Part shown: piece after piece, positions 42,759-50,898 of the stretch
Layout: each line of letters opens with the position of its first letter
Numbering within the stretch: the stretch's first letter is position 1
DNA from: Nocardioides coralli
GTDB lineage: Bacteria > Actinomycetota > Actinomycetes > Propionibacteriales > Nocardioidaceae
Assembly (NCBI RefSeq): GCF_019880385.1
Contig: NZ_CP082273.1
Coordinates: 3,410,001 to 3,474,000 of the forward strand
Direction: 5' to 3'
Length of the DNA stretch: 64,000 nt
The notes under the pieces: generated by a model
Told to the model about the DNA's origin: nothing
What the model saw: the letters and a program-made list of their open reading frames with translations, nothing else
Databases searched by the model: none
Translations under genes and position numbers: made by a program

Positions 42759-43961
42759 TCAGGCTTCCGGAACCGGGTCCGGGGTCGGTCGGGGTCGGTG
42801 GAGCGCGAGTGGCAGCGCGACGACGGAGACCGCCGCGACCACCCAGAAGGCCTGCTCGAAGGACGCGCGGACCGCCAGCAGGCCGACCAGGACCGAGCCT
42901 GCCGCCGTGCCTGCGTCGAAGCCGACGTTCCAGACGGCGCTCGCCAGGTTGTGGTGCCGCCGCGACACGGAGGAGAAGGCGACGACCAGGGTGAGGTTCT
43001 GCAGGGTTCCGTAGGCGAGGCCGAGCACCAGCATGGCCACGAGGAACAGCGCCGTGGTGGCCCCGCCGGGCCCCGCCAGCGACCACGCCAGCAGCGCCGA
43101 CCCGACCGCCGTCGTGGCAGTGAGCGGCGCCAGGAACCGCTCCGCCCCGTGCCGGTCGGCCAGCCGGCCCACCCGCCAGCGTCCCAGCGCCGCGACCAGC
43201 CCCATGACCAGGAGCCCGGCCGAGGCCACCAGTCCGTCGGAGACCAGCTGCGGCGCGAAGGTGATGGCCGCGCCGCCCGCGAGGGTGACGGAGAGCAGCA
43301 GCAGCGTCGGGCGCGCCAGCCGGCGGCGAGCGGCCCACACCGGGTCGGCCGCATCGTCGGCCCCCGGCGTGGCCGGGGTCACCAGGTCCGGCGCGCTGAC
43401 ACCGAGCGCGCCGCTCAGCCGGATCGCCGCCGGGACAGCCAGCAGGGGCAGGGCGCTGATCGCGAACACCAGGGGGAAGCCGACGTTCAGCGCCAGCCAC
43501 GGGCCGGCTGGGAGGAGCACCAGGTTGGGGAAGGCGACGGCCAGCCCGTAGGCCCCGATCGCCTCGCCGCGACGGCGAGGATCGACCAGCGCGGCCACGG
43601 CGGCGCTACCGGTCACCGTGAGGATGCCGAACCCCATCCCCCGGACCGCCGACAGCGCGAGCACCGGGACCAGCGCATCGCTCGCGGCGTACGCCGCGGC
43701 GGGCACCCCCAGCAGCACCATCCCGACCACCAGCACCCGTGACCACCCGAAGCGCAGCAGGGCGCGCGGGACCAGCAGCTGGGTGAGGACGGTCGCGAGC
43801 AGCAGCACCCCGTTGACGAGGCCGGCGCCGGCCGCGTCCGCGCCGCCCCGGACGGCCCACAGTGGCGCCACGGGCAGCAGCACGGCGTACCCCGAGAAGC
43901 CGAGGAACGTCATCACCACGAGCGGGCGCATGCCGGGCTGCCGCCAGATCGAGGTGTCCAC
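42759..43961 (-). CDS. MFS transporter
   Basis: A 400-residue major facilitator with twelve hydrophobic segments, in two halves separated by a polar loop around residues 190-215. The motif A position between helices 2 and 3 reads RALLRFGWSRVLVVG and is weak; the second copy RVGRLADRHGAERFLAP is better conserved. It is likely a drug or metabolite exporter. GTG 43961 is leaderless. It diverges from a WYL-type regulator, which is the obvious candidate controller. Confidence 0.85.
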   Translation of the reverse strand: MDTSIWRQPGMRPLVVMTFLGFSGYAVLLPVAPLWAVRGGADAAGAGLVNGVLLLATVLTQLLVPRALLRFGWSRVLVVGMVLLGVPAAAYAASDALVPVLALSAVRGMGFGILTVTGSAAVAALVDPRRRGEAIGAYGLAVAFPNLVLLPAGPWLALNVGFPLVFAISALPLLAVPAAIRLSGALGVSAPDLVTPATPGADDAADPVWAARRRLARPTLLLLSVTLAGGAAITFAPQLVSDGLVASAGLLVMGLVAALGRWRVGRLADRHGAERFLAPLTATTAVGSALLAWSLAGPGGATTALFLVAMLVLGLAYGTLQNLTLVVAFSSVSRRHHNLASAVWNVGFDAGTAAGSVLVGLLAVRASFEQAFWVVAAVSVVALPLALHRPRPTPDPVPEA

Positions 43962-43968
43962 CGGCCAG

Positions 43969-43974
43969 ACCGTA
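43969..43974 (-). promoter_or_regulatory. Leaderless promoter -10 box of the MFS gene
   Basis: TACGGT on the minus strand lies seven bases upstream of GTG 43961, within a 44-base divergent region. Confidence 0.55.
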
Positions 43975-43992
43975 GCCGCCCGGGGGGCGGAC

Positions 43993-43998
43993 TAGCCT
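43993..43998 (+). promoter_or_regulatory. Leaderless promoter -10 box of the WYL regulator
   Basis: TAGCCT ends seven bases before GTG 44006 and lies 18 bases from the opposing -10 box of the MFS gene. Confidence 0.55.
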
Positions 43999-44005
43999 CT
44001 CCGGC

Positions 44006-44956
44006 GTGAGCGAGACCAGCCCCACCGCCCGGGCGCTCCGGGTGCTCGAGCTACTCCAGGAACGGCCGGGCATCCGTGCCGACGAGCTGGCCGCCCGGCT
44101 GGGGGTCTCCGACCGCGCCACCCGGCGCTACGTCGCGATCCTGCGGGAGGCCGGCATCCCCGTGGAGTCGGCGCGAGGTCCGTACGGCGGCTATCGCCTC
44201 GGCCGCGGCCTGCGGCTGCCGCCGCTGGTGTTCAGCGCGGAGGAGGCCCTGGCTCTGGTGATGGCGGTGCTCGACGGCCATCACGACCCCGACGCCGACG
44301 ACCCTGCCGGGTCCGCGCTCGGGAAGATCGTGCGGGCGCTGCCGGACCCGGTGGCGGCACGGGCCGCGGCGGTCCGGCGTACGGCGGCGGCTGCGCCGGA
44401 CCGGGGCGCCGCCCGCCCCGATCCCCTGACGACGTCGGAGCTGGTGAGGGCCAGCAGCGACCTGCGGCGGGTGCGGCTGGGCTACCGCTCGGAGGCGGGG
44501 ACCACCTGGACCCGGGAGGTGGAGCCGTGGGCGATCGTGGTGCGGCACGGGCGGTGGTACCTGCTGTGCCGGGACCTGGAGGCGCAGGCCCGCCGGGCCT
44601 ACCGGGTGGACCGGGTGAGGTCGGTCGAGGTGCTGGACTCGCCCTTCGTCCGGCCCTCCGGCCTGGACCCGGTCGTGGAGCTGGAGGCCCACCTCGGCTC
44701 CGGCTGGGAGTTCGCCGCCGAGGTCCTCATCGAGGCACCGGCGGACCAGGTGAGGTCATGGCTCCCCGCGCACCTGGGTCGGCTGGAGGCCCTCGGGGGG
44801 CAGCGGTGCCGGTTGGTCGGCAGCACCAGCAACCTCGGCGAGTACGCCGAGCGGTTGGCGGGGTTGCCGGTCTCGTTCCGGGTCGAGGGCGGCCCCGAGC
44901 TGCGCGCAGCCGTGCAGGAGGTCGGCGCGCGGATGACGGCTGCCGTCGAGGAGTGA
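44006..44956 (+). CDS. WYL domain (YafY-type) transcriptional regulator
   Basis: A 316-residue regulator. The N-terminal winged helix (about 8-65) reads LLQERPGIRADELAARLGVS then DRATRRYVAILREAGIPV, followed by GPYGGYRLGRG. The WYL domain (about 145-225) includes EVEPWAIVVRHGRWYLLC and RAYRVDRVRSVEVLD, and a WCX extension follows. WYL domains bind nucleic-acid-like or nucleotide ligands. It is divergent from, and probably controls, the MFS gene. Confidence 0.88.
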   Translation: MSETSPTARALRVLELLQERPGIRADELAARLGVSDRATRRYVAILREAGIPVESARGPYGGYRLGRGLRLPPLVFSAEEALALVMAVLDGHHDPDADDPAGSALGKIVRALPDPVAARAAAVRRTAAAAPDRGAARPDPLTTSELVRASSDLRRVRLGYRSEAGTTWTREVEPWAIVVRHGRWYLLCRDLEAQARRAYRVDRVRSVEVLDSPFVRPSGLDPVVELEAHLGSGWEFAAEVLIEAPADQVRSWLPAHLGRLEALGGQRCRLVGSTSNLGEYAERLAGLPVSFRVEGGPELRAAVQEVGARMTAAVEE

Positions 44957-44965
44957 GGTGGCGGC

Positions 44966-45240
44966 CTATGTCCGTCGGTGGAAGCTGATCCGCCCGGTTG
45001 GGGTGGTGTGGGTGGTGTAGCGGCGGTCGTGGGCGAGCCGGTGGTGCCTCGGACAGAGCAGGCGGGCGTTGGTGAGGTCGGTGGGGCCGCCGACCGACCA
45101 GGGCAGGTCGTGGTGGGCGTCGCAGACGGAGGCGGGGAGGCCGCAGCCCTCGGTGGTGCAGCCGCGGTCGCGGGCGGTGAGGGCGCGGCGTTGGGCGGGG
45201 GTGAACAGGCGCCGCCCACCAGCCGGTGGGTCCCACGGTG
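44966..45240 (-). pseudogene. Remnant of a DUF222-type HNH endonuclease (C-terminal fragment)
   Basis: Minus-strand reading ending at the TAG 44966-44968 encodes about 90 residues of an HNH domain: GGRRLFTPAQRRALTARDRG, CTTEGCGLP, CDAHHDLPWSVGGPTD and NARLLCPRHHRLAH, ending GRISFHRRT. Zinc-binding cysteines and the HH catalytic pair are intact. The DUF222 N-terminal 300-odd residues are absent: upstream sequence in all three minus frames is unrelated and overlaps the start of the Kelch gene. No start codon with a ribosome-binding site is apparent, so this is a truncated leftover of a gene type that is often multi-copy in Nocardioides genomes. Confidence 0.75.
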
Positions 45241-45402
45241 CGCGACACGGTGTGCCTGTGGGAGGCGGAACCCGGAGGCTCCCGGCCCGAACCCACGGTG
45301 CCGCATCACTGGTTCGAACCTGGTCCCAACCTAGACCCCACCACTGACAACCCCGCCCGGTTCGGTCTTGGCACGACCCCGCGACCTGACCAGACTGGTG
45401 AG
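45241..45402 (+). other. Leader region between HNH remnant and Kelch gene
   Basis: About 160 bases with no supportable gene. It contains the short palindrome GGTTCGAACC near 45313-45322 that superficially resembles a tRNA T-loop but lacks a pairing stem. A CAGACT hexamer ending six bases before GTG 45403 is a weak -10 candidate. Confidence 0.35.
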
Positions 45403-46527
45403 GTGCTGCGATCCCCGGTCAGGCTGGTCGTGCTCGTCGCGGTGATCACGGCTGCAGGGTGCTCGGTCGCACCAGACACCGCGCCCGGAGAGCAGACCCG
45501 GCGCGACACCTCGGGCGGGGCGGATCGGGCCGCGCTGGCAGGGCGGGCGGCCCACACGATGACGGCGCTTCCGAACGGAGATCTCCTGGTCGCCGGAGGT
45601 TGTGACACGGACGGGTGCGCTGCCGCGACGAACTCGGCGTTCCTGCTGTCAGGGACCTCGCTGGACGAGGTCGATGACCTCGCGCAGGCGCGCGACTCCC
45701 ACACTGCAGTCGCCCTGCCTGGTGGTCGGGTGCTGGTGGCGGGAGGTTTCGCCGGGGAGGGCCGACCACCGCTGGCCAGCGCGGAGGTCTTCGACCCGGT
45801 CACAGGGACCTGGGACACCACCGGATCGCTGCGCGAGGGCCGCGGTGGCCACGCCGCGGCCCTTCTCGGCGACGGCCGGGTCCTCGTGGCCGGGGGCTGG
45901 GTGGGTCCCTCGACCTACACCAGCACGACCGAGATCTACGACCCGGTGACGGGTGACTTCACGGCCGGTCCACGGCTCCCGGTAGCGGCCGACGGACTCG
46001 CGGCGACACCCCTGGGCGACGGGTGTGTGCTCGTCGTCGGTGGTCAGTCACGATCGCAGGTGGCCACGGACCGAGCAGTCACCGTCTGCCCCGACGGGTC
46101 GCTCCGCGAGGTCGGGAGTCTGCAGACCGCGCGCTTCAAGCACGGCGCGACGGCGCTCGACTCCGGCGAGGTGCTCGTGGTCGGCGGTACCCCCGACGAC
46201 GAGGCGCTGCTCACCAGCACCGAGCTGTACGACCCCCGGACCCGACGCTTCCGGCCCGGTCCCGAGCTGCTGGCGGGGAGGTACAAGCTGACCGACGCGG
46301 TGGCGACGCTGCCCGACGGTCGTGTGGCGGTCGCCGGCGGCGGCAACGGCGTGGAGCTGATCGACATCGGCGCCGGGATCACCACGGACGTCGACGCACT
46401 CGGTCGCCGCACGCGGTCCTTCTCGACGGTGGGAGTGACCGACGGTCAGCTCGTCGTGGTCGGCGGCTACGACGAGTCGATCCGGCTCACCCACACCTAC
46501 CTCACGCTGCCCGTCACTGATCTCTGA
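45403..46527 (+). CDS. Kelch-repeat lipoprotein
   Basis: A 374-residue exported lipoprotein. The signal peptide has the lipobox VITAAGC with Cys20. The mature part is a six- to seven-bladed Kelch propeller, with blades marked by HTMTALPNGDLLVAGG, HTAVALPGGRVLVAGG, HAAALLGDGRVLVAGG, HGATALDSGEVLVVGG and VATLPDGRVAVAGG. Two cysteine pairs (CDTDGC, and CVLV with VCPDG) may form disulfides. Its ligand is unknown. GTG 45403 is the start because it opens the signal peptide; longer readings cross the HNH remnant. Confidence 0.83.
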   Translation: MLRSPVRLVVLVAVITAAGCSVAPDTAPGEQTRRDTSGGADRAALAGRAAHTMTALPNGDLLVAGGCDTDGCAAATNSAFLLSGTSLDEVDDLAQARDSHTAVALPGGRVLVAGGFAGEGRPPLASAEVFDPVTGTWDTTGSLREGRGGHAAALLGDGRVLVAGGWVGPSTYTSTTEIYDPVTGDFTAGPRLPVAADGLAATPLGDGCVLVVGGQSRSQVATDRAVTVCPDGSLREVGSLQTARFKHGATALDSGEVLVVGGTPDDEALLTSTELYDPRTRRFRPGPELLAGRYKLTDAVATLPDGRVAVAGGGNGVELIDIGAGITTDVDALGRRTRSFSTVGVTDGQLVVVGGYDESIRLTHTYLTLPVTDL

Positions 46528-46590
46528 AGACCGGCTTCCCGGGCACCGCCACCCGTCACGCGGGTGAGGCGGAGGCGGTCGACAGAGGGC

Positions 46591-46596
46591 TACTGT
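46591..46596 (+). promoter_or_regulatory. Leaderless promoter -10 box
   Basis: TACTGT ends six bases before ATG 46603. Confidence 0.55.
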
Positions 46597-46602
46597 CCCG
46601 GC

Positions 46603-47193
46603 ATGCCCGACTTCACGTGGCTGCCGGCCAACCAGGCAGCGACCGAGGACGTCCTGGCCCTGTTCGCCACGGGCGGCGCCCGTCGGTGCCGGTGCCAGGC
46701 GATGAAGGTGCCCGGCTGGATCTGGCGCGACACCACCCAGGAGGAGCGGGACGCCGCCCTGCTGGAGCAGACCGCCTGCGGCACGCCGGGTCCGACGTCA
46801 GGGCTGGTCGGGTACGTCGGTGGCGAAGCGGCCGGGTGGGTGGCGGTCGAGCCACGCGAGAAGTACCCCCGGCTGTGGAGTCGCAAGCAGCCGTGGATGC
46901 GGATGGACCCCGAGCTCGAGGGCGTGTGGTCGGTCACCTGCTTCGTCGTCCGCAAGGGCTTTCGCCGGTCGGGGCTGACCTACGAGCTGGCCCGGGCCAC
47001 CGTCGAGTACGGCGAGCAGGTCGGCGCCCGCGTGCTGGAGGGCTACCCCATGGAGCCGGCGCCCGGTAAGACCGTGATCTGGGACGAGGCGTCGGTGGGG
47101 CTGGGGCAGGTGTTCGTCGAGGCCGGCTACGAGGTGGTGGCCTCCCCCACCCTCCGGCGACGCGTGGTGCGACGGCGAGTCGGGGGCGACTGA
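46603..47193 (+). CDS. GNAT family acetyltransferase (CxC-containing subgroup)
   Basis: A 196-residue GNAT. Near the N-terminus is the Cys-rich element GGARRCRCQAM, seen in a subgroup of actinobacterial GNATs, and later VTCFVVRKGFRRSGLTYELA provides the acetyl-CoA loop; the tail has FVEAGYEVVASP. A related protein with CWCLSHR and the same ordering is encoded at 49855-50433. Acceptor unknown. ATG 46603 is supported by an adjacent -10 box. Confidence 0.82.
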   Translation: MPDFTWLPANQAATEDVLALFATGGARRCRCQAMKVPGWIWRDTTQEERDAALLEQTACGTPGPTSGLVGYVGGEAAGWVAVEPREKYPRLWSRKQPWMRMDPELEGVWSVTCFVVRKGFRRSGLTYELARATVEYGEQVGARVLEGYPMEPAPGKTVIWDEASVGLGQVFVEAGYEVVASPTLRRRVVRRRVGGD

Positions 47194-47257
47194 CCGGCCC
47201 GTGGCTCAGGTCAGGAGCCGTGTGACGTGCGTGCCAGTCGGCGGCGCGCTGCCAGCC

Positions 47258-48091
47258 TCACCTGCCCCACAGCTCGTGGGGGTGGGGCCCGGGGCGGAAG
47301 CCCTCGGACTCGGCCAGGTGGACGACTGCCCGGAAGCCGCGGGCCACGGAGGCCGGGTCGTGCGCATCGCTGCCGAAGCTCACGGCCTGCCCACCCTCCT
47401 CCCGCCACCACCGGAGCAGGAGCCGGTGCAACGGCACCCGCGTGCTCACCTCGAGTGCCCGTCCCGAGGACGCGACCGCGCGAAGCGTCTCTCGAAAATC
47501 GTGCTCGAAGTCGTGGGGATCGAACGGGGCCGCGTGGGAAGGCCAGCTCCGGAGGGGATAGTCGATGTGGGCCAGGACCTCGAAGTGGCCGTCCGAGCTC
47601 GCGAGATCGACCACCTCAGCCAGGTAGCGGCGCAGCACCTCGGCGGCTCCGAGTCGGGGGAAGAGCCCAGGAGGCTCGGCGTACTCACTGCCGCTCGGCA
47701 GGCTGTGGACTGAGCCGAGCACCCGGTCGAAGTCGCCGCGACGCAGGACGTCGCCCACCTGTGGGGCGTGCCGGTGTGGCTCACCGAGCTCGAGGCCGCT
47801 CAGGACCCGGAGCTCGGGGAAGCGATCCCGGCACTCCTCCACGGCAGCCAGGTAACCCTCGACGTCGAAGGCGGGGGGACGCAGCAACCCGTCTTCACTC
47901 ATGCGCGTGAGGTGGTCCTCGGGCGCCAGGAGCTCCGTGGCCACCCGCCACACGGTGTGGTCCACATGCTCGGTGAACGCGATGGCCGGGAGGCCCAGGT
48001 CGACGGCGCGACGACACGACTCCGCCATCGAGCCGCCCGGCGCATCCCACGACCACTCGCTGTGCACGTGGCTGTCGGCAGGCAGCGTCAC
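47258..48091 (-). CDS. PHP domain phosphoesterase (histidinol-phosphatase-like)
   Basis: A 277-residue PHP-family metal hydrolase. The first metal motif is DSHVHSEWSWD (His-x-His), followed by AFTEHVDHTVW, LELGEPHRH, LGSVHSLPSG, LAHIDYPLR and the final FGSDAHDP. All expected His/Asp ligands for a trinuclear site are present. It may act as histidinol phosphatase (HisK type) or on another phosphomonoester; no his genes are nearby. GTG 48091 is leaderless. Confidence 0.87.
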   Translation of the reverse strand: MTLPADSHVHSEWSWDAPGGSMAESCRRAVDLGLPAIAFTEHVDHTVWRVATELLAPEDHLTRMSEDGLLRPPAFDVEGYLAAVEECRDRFPELRVLSGLELGEPHRHAPQVGDVLRRGDFDRVLGSVHSLPSGSEYAEPPGLFPRLGAAEVLRRYLAEVVDLASSDGHFEVLAHIDYPLRSWPSHAAPFDPHDFEHDFRETLRAVASSGRALEVSTRVPLHRLLLRWWREEGGQAVSFGSDAHDPASVARGFRAVVHLAESEGFRPGPHPHELWGR

Positions 48092-48097
48092 GCGCCC

Positions 48098-48103
48098 ACC
48101 GTA
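48098..48103 (-). promoter_or_regulatory. Leaderless promoter -10 box
   Basis: TACGGT on the minus strand, six bases upstream of GTG 48091. Confidence 0.55.
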
Positions 48104-48164
48104 GGCATCGAGACCATGCCCCGCCAGCGCCGACTGACCGCAGCCGGGTGACCGACACGGCAGC

Positions 48165-48515
48165 ATGGGTTGCATGGAGGCCCGCGACCGGCTCGAGGCC
48201 GAACGCGCACGAGTGTTGCGGCGGCTCGGCAACCTCACCGAGGACTTCGACGCCGTCGTCGCGGCGTCGCGGGACACCAACGCTGACGACGAGCACGACC
48301 CCGAGGGCGCCACCATCGCCTTCGAGCGCTCGCAGGTCTCGGCGCTGGTGCAGCAGGCTCGGCACCACCTGGCGGAGATCGACGCCGCCGTACGCCGGGT
48401 CGAGGCCGGCAGCTACGGGACGTGCGAGGCGTGCGGCGGGTCGATCGGCGCCGAGCGGCTCGAAGCCCGACCCGTGGCTCGGACCTGCATCAGGTGCGCC
48501 GGCGCGCGTCGATGA
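48165..48515 (+). CDS. TraR/DksA family zinc-finger protein
   Basis: A 116-residue protein with an N-terminal coiled coil (about 5-75) and a C4 zinc finger, CEACGGSIGAERLEARPVAR with a closing TCIRC pair. Proteins of this type bind in the RNA polymerase secondary channel and modulate initiation with ppGpp; actinobacterial members are less well studied. Acidic residues at the coiled-coil tip (DTNADDEHDPEG) fit. The start could be ATG 48165 or ATG 48174. Confidence 0.85.
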   Translation: MGCMEARDRLEAERARVLRRLGNLTEDFDAVVAASRDTNADDEHDPEGATIAFERSQVSALVQQARHHLAEIDAAVRRVEAGSYGTCEACGGSIGAERLEARPVARTCIRCAGARR

Positions 48516-48530
48516 GGGTGCGGAGCCCAT

Positions 48531-49076
48531 TCACGACCCGGCCACGCGCTCGCGCAGCCCGGCGGCCATCCCCGCGATGGTGAGCAGGTCGACCAGCCCG
48601 CCGGCCGTCCGCGCGAGGAACCGGTGGCGCACCGGCGCGAGCCGGAGCCGGAGGTGGACGCGGGTTCCACCGTCGGACGGCGTCAGCGAGATCGCCCAGC
48701 TGACGTCGGTGCGCCCCCGGCGTGAGCTGTAGACGAGCACCGTCGGCGGGTCGACGACCTCCGCCCGGAACCACTCCTCGCGCCCGCCGTAGTCGGGGAT
48801 GACGTCGCCCACCGCCAGCCCCTGCCACCGCGGCTCGACCCGGCGCAGCGCGCGACGCGAGCGCGGGACGAACCGCTCGACCGGCCGCGGGAGGTACCAC
48901 CCGGCGCGGTCCTTGCCGAGCTGCACCAGCCAGGGCCAGACCTGGTCGGGCGGCGCCGGCACCGTGAACGCACGGTCCATGACGACGTCCGCCTCGGGGA
49001 CCAGGTCGTCGCCGACCACGCGGCGGCGTACCTCGTCCGGCGTCGGCGCCACCTCCTCCACCCAGCGGGGCCTCAT
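48531..49076 (-). CDS. SRPBCC family protein
   Basis: A 181-residue START/Bet v1-like protein: MDRAFTVPAPPDQVWPWLVQ opens the fold, and GKDRAGWYLPRPVERFVPRS and VSWAISLTPSDGGTRVHLRL follow. These helix-grip domains bind hydrophobic ligands or act as polyketide-cyclase-like enzymes. Function unknown. A leaderless promoter precedes ATG 49076. Divergent from the hydrolase gene at 49164. Confidence 0.82.
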   Translation of the reverse strand: MRPRWVEEVAPTPDEVRRRVVGDDLVPEADVVMDRAFTVPAPPDQVWPWLVQLGKDRAGWYLPRPVERFVPRSRRALRRVEPRWQGLAVGDVIPDYGGREEWFRAEVVDPPTVLVYSSRRGRTDVSWAISLTPSDGGTRVHLRLRLAPVRHRFLARTAGGLVDLLTIAGMAAGLRERVAGS

Positions 49077-49082
49077 GCTCCG

Positions 49083-49088
49083 AACCTA
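49083..49088 (-). promoter_or_regulatory. Leaderless promoter -10 box
   Basis: TAGGTT on the minus strand, six bases upstream of ATG 49076. Confidence 0.55.
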
Positions 49089-49163
49089 GCCGCCGCGTTC
49101 CGGCCGCCGATCGTCCGGAACCTGTTCTACGGTGACCGCGCACCCGACACGGAGGAGACCGCC

Positions 49164-49862
49164 ATGGACATCGTGCTGGTCCCGGGCCTGTGGCTGAACG
49201 CCGCATCTTGGGACGACGTGACCCCCCACCTCGAGCAAGCCGGCCACCGCGCCCACCCGCTCACCCTGCCGGGCATGGAGAGCCCGAGAGCCGACCGGGA
49301 CGGCATCACCCTCGACGACCACGTCGACGCGGTCGTGGCTGCGCTCGACGCAGCGGACGCTCCGGTGCTGCTGGTCGGCCACTCCGTCGGGAGCGGCATC
49401 GCCCACGCCGCGCTCGACCGCCGGCCCGACCGGGTGGCGCGGGCGGTCCACGTCGGCGGGTTCCCCAGCGAGGACGGCCAGCCGCTCCTCGCCGGGCTGG
49501 AGGCGAAGGACGGCGAGGTGGCGATGCCCGACTGGAAGGCGATCGGCGAGGAGGCCAACGTCGCCGACCTCGACGACGACGCGCTCGCGCGCCTGTACGC
49601 CCACGCCATCCCGGTCCCCGAGCCGGTCATCACCACGCCGGTGCGACTGACCGACGAGCGGCGCTACACGGTGCCGGTGACCAGCGTCTGCCCGGAGTAC
49701 ACCGCGGCCGACCTGCGCGGCTGGGTCGAGGAGGGCCACCTCCCCGAGCTGGCGGCGATCCGCGACGTCACCTACGTCGACCTGCCCGGCGGCCACTGGC
49801 CCCAGCTGACGCAGCCGGAGGCGCTGGCGCGGGTGGTCCTCGAGGCGGCGGACCTCACGTGA
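49164..49862 (+). CDS. Alpha/beta hydrolase
   Basis: A 232-residue alpha/beta hydrolase close to the esterase EstC/MenH-like group: LVPGLWLNAASWDDV holds the oxyanion-hole region, GHSVGSG the nucleophile Ser and GGHWPQLTQPEAL the catalytic His. Substrate unknown. ATG 49164 follows GGAGGAG. Its last eight bases overlap the convergent GNAT gene. Confidence 0.87.
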   Translation: MDIVLVPGLWLNAASWDDVTPHLEQAGHRAHPLTLPGMESPRADRDGITLDDHVDAVVAALDAADAPVLLVGHSVGSGIAHAALDRRPDRVARAVHVGGFPSEDGQPLLAGLEAKDGEVAMPDWKAIGEEANVADLDDDALARLYAHAIPVPEPVITTPVRLTDERRYTVPVTSVCPEYTAADLRGWVEEGHLPELAAIRDVTYVDLPGGHWPQLTQPEALARVVLEAADLT

Positions 49863-50433
49863 GGTCGAGGCGCATCAGGACACGGGGGAAGCCACCGGCC
49901 ACCGCCTCGGTGCGGGCCGCGAGGTGGAAGCCGGCGCGCTCGAAGACCGCGCGGGTACCGACGTAGGCCATCGTCAGGTCGACCTTCTCGCCCCGGTTGT
50001 CGACCGGGTATCCCTCGACCGCCGGAGCCCCCTGGGAGCGGGCGTAGTCGACGGCGCCGGCCACCAGCGCGTGAGAGACGCCGCGGCCGCGATGACCGGG
50101 CCGCACCCGGATGCACCAGAGCGACCACACCGCGAGGTCGTCGACGTGGGGGATCGTGCGCGACCGGGCGTAGGGCAGCTCGGCACGAGGGGCGACGGCG
50201 GCCCAGCCCACGACCTGATCCCCGTCGTAGGCCAGCACACCCGGTGCCACCGGGCGGCGGGTGAGCTCCTCGACGTACGCCCCGCGCTCGGGCCCGACGA
50301 GGGACTTGTTCACGGCGGCGGGGATGCGGTGGCTGAGGCACCAGCAGACGCTGGCCGTGGGGCTCTTCGGCCCGATCACGGTCGCGAGGTCCGGGAAGCG
50401 GTCGTGGGTCGCGGGCACCACGGTGACGGTCAT
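49855..50433 (-). CDS. GNAT family acetyltransferase (CxC-containing subgroup)
   Basis: A 192-residue GNAT. The Cys-rich element is SVCWCLSHRIP, and WSLWCIRVRPGHRGRGVSHA is the acetyl-CoA loop, followed by VEGYPVDNRG and VFERAGFHLAA. It has the same layout as the protein at 46603-47193, so the two are likely paralogs about 3 kb apart. Acceptor unknown. Confidence 0.83.
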   Translation of the reverse strand: MTVTVVPATHDRFPDLATVIGPKSPTASVCWCLSHRIPAAVNKSLVGPERGAYVEELTRRPVAPGVLAYDGDQVVGWAAVAPRAELPYARSRTIPHVDDLAVWSLWCIRVRPGHRGRGVSHALVAGAVDYARSQGAPAVEGYPVDNRGEKVDLTMAYVGTRAVFERAGFHLAARTEAVAGGFPRVLMRLDLT

Positions 50434-50499
50434 GGTCGACCGCCGGCCCTCACGACCAGGTCGACCCGGTCGCCGTCGCCGATGCCCTCCGCCATCGAC

Positions 50500-50871
50500 T
50501 CAGGTCCGCGCCTCGACCCAGGCCCGGACCAGTCCCTGCAGGGCGTCGACCTTGGCTGCGAGGTCGTCGGCGTCGGCGAACTTCGCGACCCGCGAGGTGT
50601 CACCCTCGCCCTCGAGCAGACCGGCGGGGTCGGGCAGCGAGGCGCCCTGGTGGAACATCAGCGAGACGTGCTTCCTCGCCTTCGGGTAGAAGGAGGCGAT
50701 GTTGCCCTCGAAGACGAAGGTCGGAGCCTGCCACTTGATCGTCTCGGTCACGCGGTCGTCGCTGGCCAGGACGGCGTCCCGTACCGCCTGCACGAGCGGT
50801 TTCTGCGGGTTGTCATAGGTCGCGAACCACGCGTCGACCTCCGGGCTCCTCCGGCCTGCCATGTCCTCCAT
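50500..50871 (-). CDS. DUF1801 domain protein
   Basis: A 123-residue DUF1801 protein: VDAWFATYDNPQKPLVQAVR, ETIKWQAPTFVFEGNIASF and SLMFHQGASLPDP are the conserved elements. Small alpha/beta fold of unknown function; another DUF1801-like protein lies at 36153-36563. The start may be ATG 50871 or the fourth codon ATG 50862. Confidence 0.83.
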   Translation of the reverse strand: MEDMAGRRSPEVDAWFATYDNPQKPLVQAVRDAVLASDDRVTETIKWQAPTFVFEGNIASFYPKARKHVSLMFHQGASLPDPAGLLEGEGDTSRVAKFADADDLAAKVDALQGLVRAWVEART

Positions 50872-50898
50872 GATGACAGCGTGCCGACGTGCCCGTGG

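Noticed and set aside
45300..45345. tRNA-like sequence with GGTTCGAACC
   Set aside because: The flanking bases cannot form a 5-bp T stem, and no D arm, anticodon arm or acceptor stem is present.
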